64,000 nt of DNA from an uncultured Luteitalea sp. (GTDB taxonomy: Bacteria > Acidobacteriota > Vicinamibacteria > Vicinamibacterales > Vicinamibacteraceae). Positions within the stretch are counted from its first letter, which is position 1; every line of letters begins with the position of its first letter. Both the position numbers and the translations under genes were made by a program. The notes beneath the pieces are model-generated. The model was not told the DNA's origin. It saw only the letters and a list, made by a program, of their open reading frames with translations, and searched no databases. Below are positions 60,167-64,000 of the stretch, one piece after another. The stretch lies in assembly GCA_934541105.1 (NCBI GenBank), contig CAKTDA010000004.1, forward strand, positions 62,001-126,000. Direction: 5' to 3'.

Positions 60167-62128
60167 ATGGCTCGTGCCGTACCGCCCTCGGTCGATCGCG
60201 GCGATGCCGCGATCTTCGACGTCACCACGGCGGCTCCGGGGCCCGAAGGCCAGCTGCCGTTCACGCCAGACGACCTGCTGTCGCGGCCGAGCGGCGACCT
60301 CTTCGGCTGGTCGCTCGACGTCGGCATGGGCTGGGCGCCCGATGCCGTCCGCCAGCCGCAGATGCTGCTCCTCAGCACGCTCGGCGGCCTTCGCGAGCCC
60401 GACGGGCGTCCGCTCGCACTCGGCTACCACACGGGGCACTGGGAAGTGGGCCTCCTGATGCGTGAGGCCGCGCTGACGTGTCGCGCGACGGGCTGGACGC
60501 CGTTTGCCGGCTTCTGCACGGACCCGTGCGATGGCCGGTCCCAGGGCACGCCGGGCATGTTCGACAGCCTGCCGTACCGGAACGACGCCGCCACGGTGCT
60601 CGGCCGCCTGATCCGATCGCTGCCGACGCGGGCGGCGGTGCTCGGTGTCGCCACCTGCGACAAGGGCCTGCCGGCGATGCTGATGGCGGTGGCTGGCGCA
60701 GGCGACCTGCCGGTCGCGGTCGTCCCGGGCGGCGTGACGCTGCCGGCCAGCAACGGCGAGGACGCCGGCACCGTGCAGACGATCGGCGCCCGGTTCTCGC
60801 ACGGGCTCATCTCGCTCGAGGAGGCGGCCGCCCTGGGCTGCCGCGCCTGCGCGTCGCCGGGCGGCGGCTGCCAGTTCCTCGGGACGGCGGCATCCGCGCA
60901 GGTCGTCGCCGAAGCGCTCGGCCTGACGCCGCCGCACAGCGCGCTCGCGCCATCGGGACAGCCGATCTGGCTCGATGGCGCCATTCGCGCGGTCCACGGC
61001 CTCCAGGCCCAGCGGACGCTCGGGATCTCGGCCCGCACACTCGTCACCGACGCGTCGATCCGCAACGCGATGGTCACGCATGCCGCGTTCGGCGGATCGA
61101 CGAACCTGCTGCTGCACATCCCGGCGATTGCGCATGCCGCCGGCCTCGCGCGCCCGACGCTCGACGACTGGGCTGCGGTCAACCGCGCCGTGCCCCGCCT
61201 CGTCGATGCCCTGCCGGCCGGTCCGCACCCGACGGTCCGCGTCTTCCTTGCCGGCGGCGTGCCCGAGGTGCTCCTGCACCTGCGGGCGCTCGGGCTGCTC
61301 GACACGACGGTGCCGACCTGCAGCGGGCTGACGCTCGACGAGGTGCTCGACTGGTGGCAGGGGAGCGAGCGGCGCGTGCGCTGCCGCCAGCTACTGCGCG
61401 AGCGCGACGGCGTGGATGCCGACCGTGTGATCGTGCCGCCGGCCGAGGCCGCCTCGGCGGGCCTCTCGAGCACCGTGTGTTTCGTGCGTGGATCGCTCGC
61501 GCCCGACGGGGCGGTGGTCAAGAGCACCGCCATCGCGCGCGACCTGCTCGACGCCGACGGCGTGTTCCGGCACACCGGTCCGGCGCGCGTGTTCACGAGC
61601 GAGGCCGCCGCCATCGACGCCATCAAGGGCCGCGATCCCGCGACCGCGCTGCGCGCGGGCGAGGTCGTCGTCGTCGCGGGCATCGGCCCGATGGGTACCG
61701 GGATGGAAGAGGTGTACCAGGTGACGTCGGCGCTCAAGCACCTGCCGGCGTTCCGCGGGACACCGCTCATCACCGATGCGCGCTTCTCGGGCGTCTCGAC
61801 CGGACCGTGCGTGGGCCACGTGGGGCCGGAGGCGCTTGCCGGCGGTCCAATCGGTCGCCTGCGGGACGGTGATCTCGTCCGCGTCGAGATCGATACGCGA
61901 GCGCTGACGGGCACGATCGACATCGTCTGCGAGGCCGCGGGCACTGGCGTGTTCGTCGTCGATCACGCGACGCTTGCCACCCGCGAGCCGCATCCGGCGC
62001 TCGCACCGCATCCGCTGCTGCCCCCCGCCACGCGCCTCTGGGCCGCGTTGCAGGCCGCAAGCGGTGGCACCTGGGGTGGCTGTGTGTACGACGTCGACGC
62101 CATCACCGCGCGCCTCGGCGACCGGTAG
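60167..62128 (+). CDS. YjhG/YagF family dehydratase (D-xylonate dehydratase type)
   Basis: 653-residue IlvD/EDD superfamily protein of the YjhG/YagF length class (about 655), which dehydrates D-xylonate and related sugar acids to 2-keto-3-deoxy acids. Fe-S ligand areas: FCTDPCDGRSQGTPGMFDS, LGVATCDKGLPAMLMAVAG, CRACASPGGGCQFLGTAASA. Late motif LITDARFSGVSTGPCVGHVG is family-wide. Follows the periplasmic sugar-oxidising genes, so sugar acids made there may be its substrate. The ATG at 60167 is 18 bp past the previous stop, in line with an operon. A repeated stem-loop follows. Confidence 0.92.
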   Translation: MARAVPPSVDRGDAAIFDVTTAAPGPEGQLPFTPDDLLSRPSGDLFGWSLDVGMGWAPDAVRQPQMLLLSTLGGLREPDGRPLALGYHTGHWEVGLLMREAALTCRATGWTPFAGFCTDPCDGRSQGTPGMFDSLPYRNDAATVLGRLIRSLPTRAAVLGVATCDKGLPAMLMAVAGAGDLPVAVVPGGVTLPASNGEDAGTVQTIGARFSHGLISLEEAAALGCRACASPGGGCQFLGTAASAQVVAEALGLTPPHSALAPSGQPIWLDGAIRAVHGLQAQRTLGISARTLVTDASIRNAMVTHAAFGGSTNLLLHIPAIAHAAGLARPTLDDWAAVNRAVPRLVDALPAGPHPTVRVFLAGGVPEVLLHLRALGLLDTTVPTCSGLTLDEVLDWWQGSERRVRCRQLLRERDGVDADRVIVPPAEAASAGLSSTVCFVRGSLAPDGAVVKSTAIARDLLDADGVFRHTGPARVFTSEAAAIDAIKGRDPATALRAGEVVVVAGIGPMGTGMEEVYQVTSALKHLPAFRGTPLITDARFSGVSTGPCVGHVGPEALAGGPIGRLRDGDLVRVEIDTRALTGTIDIVCEAAGTGVFVVDHATLATREPHPALAPHPLLPPATRLWAALQAASGGTWGGCVYDVDAITARLGDR

Positions 62129-62136
62129 GTCGCGTC

Positions 62137-62167
62137 GAAGGCAGGGCGCGCTCCCCGAGCGCGCCCC
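62137..62167 (+). terminator. Stem-loop, copy 2 of the 30-bp repeated element
   Basis: GAAGGCAGGGCGCGCT then CCCCG then AGCGCGCCC: same 30 bases as at 35250-35279, nine bases after a stop codon. Nine-bp perfect stem. Confidence 0.55.
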
Positions 62168-62179
62168 GCATCCATCCGC

Positions 62180-62202
62180 TGTAGGCTGTACGCCTGCAGC
62201 AC
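62180..62202. repeat. GYTGTAG-type heptamers folding into a hairpin
   Basis: GCTGTAG, GCTGTAC, GCCTGCA. GCTGTAGGC pairs with GCCTGCAGC (one G-T). Same unit as at 54122 and 56151. About 45 bp before the next start. Confidence 0.6.
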
Positions 62203-62246
62203 GGCCGAAGCCCCGAACCCCGCTGCAGCAACCGAGGAGATCCCGC

Positions 62247-63371
62247 ATGCGTAAGCCCGAGACGTCCCGTCGGCACTTCCTGCAGGCCACAGGCCTCTCC
62301 CTCGCGGCCGCCTCCATCGGCGGCACGCGCGCGGCCGCACAGCCGCGGCTGCCGGGACCGCCCGAGAAGCAACTGGGGTTCGCCATCGTCGGCCTCGGCA
62401 GCCTGGCCATCAACCAGATTCTGCCGGCCTTCGCGCACTGCCGGCATGCGCGCCCGACGGCCCTCGTCAGTGGCGATCCGGCAAAGGCAAGGACGCTCGC
62501 GACGCGGTACGGCATCCCGGAGCGTGGCCTCTACACCTACGACACGTACGACCGGATGGCCGACAACCCGGACATCGACATCGTCTACGTCGTGCTGCCC
62601 AACAGCATGCACCTCGAGTACACCGTGCGCGCACACAAGGCCGGCAAGCACGTGTTGTGCGAGAAGCCCATGGCCAACACGCCGCAGGAGTGCGAGCAGA
62701 TGATCGCTGCGGCCAAAGGCGCCGGCAGGAAGCTGATGATCGCCTACCGCCTGCGCTACGAGCCATACAACATGGCGATGATCGAGATGTGCCGCAAGGA
62801 GACGTTCGGCAAGCCGAAGGTCATCCTCTGCGACGCCGGCTTCAGCATCGGCGATCCGAAGCAGTGGCGGCTGAACAGGAAGCTTGCTGGCGGCGGATCG
62901 TTGATGGACATCGGCGTCTATGCGCTCAACGCGGCCCGCTATCTCTCGGGCGAGGAACCGGTGGCCATCAACGCGTTCGAGTACACGACGCCCGGCGACC
63001 CCCGCTTTGCCGACGGCGTCGAGGAGACGATCAACTTCCAGTTGCGCTTCCCGAGCGGCATCCTCGCCAACTGCGTCTCGAGCTACGGCGTCGGGCTGAA
63101 CCGCTTCCGCGTGCACGCCGAGAAGGGCGCCTTCGAACTCGAGCCGGCGTTGAGCTACACCGACCTCCGCATGCGCGTCATCCGCGGGAACACCGTCGAA
63201 CTGCGCTCGCTGCCCGAGCGCAACCACTTCGCGCTCGAGATGGATCACATGGCCGAATGCGTCAAGGGCAACACCGAGCCGCGCACCCCGGGTGACGAGG
63301 GGCTGAAGGACCTCCGCGCGATGATGGCGATCTACGAAGCCGCGAAGACGGGGAAGACGGTGACGTTGTAG
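62247..63371 (+). CDS. Tat-exported Gfo/Idh/MocA oxidoreductase, glucose-fructose oxidoreductase-like
   Basis: 374 residues. Twin-arginine leader TSRRHFLQATGLSLAAA, then the Rossmann start GFAIVGLGSLAINQILPAF, IVYVVLPNSMHLEYTVRAH, and the EKP motif CEKPMANTPQECEQM; AYRLRYEPYNMAMIEMCR and GGGSLMDIGVYALNAARYLS are as in periplasmic glucose-fructose oxidoreductase (GFOR). NADP held inside the enzyme, with sugar oxidised and another reduced, is the known GFOR reaction; here only inferred. Start ATG 62247 preceded by GAGGAGA. Confidence 0.92.
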   Translation: MRKPETSRRHFLQATGLSLAAASIGGTRAAAQPRLPGPPEKQLGFAIVGLGSLAINQILPAFAHCRHARPTALVSGDPAKARTLATRYGIPERGLYTYDTYDRMADNPDIDIVYVVLPNSMHLEYTVRAHKAGKHVLCEKPMANTPQECEQMIAAAKGAGRKLMIAYRLRYEPYNMAMIEMCRKETFGKPKVILCDAGFSIGDPKQWRLNRKLAGGGSLMDIGVYALNAARYLSGEEPVAINAFEYTTPGDPRFADGVEETINFQLRFPSGILANCVSSYGVGLNRFRVHAEKGAFELEPALSYTDLRMRVIRGNTVELRSLPERNHFALEMDHMAECVKGNTEPRTPGDEGLKDLRAMMAIYEAAKTGKTVTL

Positions 63372-63400
63372 CGCTGAACGCCGAACGCCGTATGCCTTCA
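63372..63400. repeat. Short heptamer array between convergent genes
   Basis: GCTGAAC, GCCGAAC, GCCGTAT in the spacer after the GFOR-like gene. Confidence 0.5.
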
Positions 63401-63416
63401 CGACGCCTCCGGCAGT

Positions 63417-64000
63417 TCACCGTCCCGACCGCCAGTTGAACGCCGCAACGAGCGGACGATGGTCCGACAGCCGCGACGACGAGTCGGGCTGCAGGTCGAG
63501 TCGCGCGAGTTCGGCGGCGTCGAGATCGGCCGAGTCGAGGACGTAGGCCTCGCGCAGTTCCAGTACGCGCGGGTCGTAGAGCAGGAAGTCCATGGGACGC
63601 GACGGAAAGGGCGTGCCGCGTCCGTCCCACGTCCACGTCTCCGTGCCATCGAGGTGGGTGAGTTCGGCCGCGAGCAGGCCGTAGTGCGGGGCGGGATACG
63701 GTCCGGCCAGTGTCATCAGCGGCAGGGGCGTGTTCACGAGGTTCAGGTCGCCCGAGACGATGAGGGCGTCCACGTGCGTGCGCGCGAGTACCTGCGTGAT
63801 GCGCCGGCGGATCTCGCGCGTCTCGACGATGCGACGGTCTTCCTGCCAGCTGTCGGGCGCATTGCCGCAGCACTGGAGATCGATCGCCACCAGGAGCACG
63901 CGCCGCTTCCCGACCTGGGCGATGGCGCCGCTGACGGGGATGCCGCCATCCATCGTGTAGATGGGCCGCGCCTCGTTGGCCGCGTCCATGCGGGACCGGA
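63417..64000 (-). CDS. Endonuclease/exonuclease/phosphatase family protein, C-terminal part (cut by window edge)
   Basis: The visible ~194 residues are the C-terminal half of an EEP-fold protein. Catalytic marks: VSGDLNLVNTPLPLM (GDxN), MDFLLYDPRVLELREAY and the final SSRLSDHRPLVAAF (SDHxP). LLVAIDLQCCGNAPDSWQED lies upstream. An in-frame ATG at 63989 exists, but the EEP N-terminal catalytic Asn/Glu region is missing, so the gene almost surely begins beyond the window. Members cut DNA or phosphoesters, or are secreted phosphatases. Confidence 0.82.
   Translation of the reverse strand, partial: RSRMDAANEARPIYTMDGGIPVSGAIAQVGKRRVLLVAIDLQCCGNAPDSWQEDRRIVETREIRRRITQVLARTHVDALIVSGDLNLVNTPLPLMTLAGPYPAPHYGLLAAELTHLDGTETWTWDGRGTPFPSRPMDFLLYDPRVLELREAYVLDSADLDAAELARLDLQPDSSSRLSDHRPLVAAFNWRSGR

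Overview
The window is high-GC, gene-dense DNA that looks like a chromosome of an Acidobacteriota member, most likely class Vicinamibacteria (Luteitalea-like). This is inferred from gene content: a winged-helix/TolB-propeller fusion, a CarboxypepD_reg-type TonB receptor paired with a beta-helix protein, Tat-exported Gfo/Idh oxidoreductases, GMC/gluconate-dehydrogenase-subunit-3 pairs and heptamer-rich intergenic spacers. No rRNA or tRNA gene was seen, so the assignment rests on protein families only.

Layout. 0-8.3 kb: a phosphate/polyphosphate block. ppx, pstSCAB, phoU, yacG and the start of gltA run leftward, many with ATGA overlaps; a CHAD-domain gene and sixA run rightward from the same start point. 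8.3-16.9 kb: a winged-helix/TolB protein, a SulP-STAS-carbonic anhydrase fusion, glgC, a DUF47-PiT phosphate transporter operon and an unpaired OmpR-type regulator. 16.9-19.9 kb: a decayed island with a YgjP-type metallopeptidase pseudogene, a GxxExxY gene flanked by inverted GC-rich repeats, an IS1111-type IS110-family element whose transposase has two frameshifts, and about 500 bp without genes. 19.9-32.4 kb: a phosphotransferase/ATPase fusion, an AI-2E-type exporter, a TonB receptor/beta-helix/lipoprotein set, a GT2-methyltransferase pair, and a DUF3891-phoB-phoR operon. 32.6-41.7 kb: two large exported proteins, tail to tail, that share a roughly 110-residue FAEG repeat, then two divergent large membrane proteins. 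41.7-63.4 kb: a metabolic region with MFS carriers, two Tat-exported Gfo/Idh enzymes, a deoxyhypusine-synthase-like gene overlapping a membrane spermidine-synthase-like gene, a hexulose-phosphate-synthase-like protein, dehydrogenases, agmatine-to-putrescine enzymes (aguB-aguA), a GMC/subunit-3 dehydrogenase, a cytochrome c-PQQ sugar dehydrogenase and a xylonate-type dehydratase. A partial exo/endonuclease-phosphatase gene ends the window.

Three themes tie it together. Phosphate appears at three loci: pst/ppx/phoU, DUF47-PiT, and phoBR. Polyamines appear at two: DHS-like plus SpeE-like, and aguB-aguA. Sugar and sugar-acid oxidation dominates the right third. The most unusual non-genic signal is a set of short tandem arrays with a 7-bp period at about ten gene borders. 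Several abut start codons that lack a Shine-Dalgarno sequence, and several fold into perfect hairpins. The IS1111-type element, with its 13-bp inverted repeats and long structured 3' non-coding end, is a candidate source of a guide (seek/bridge) RNA.
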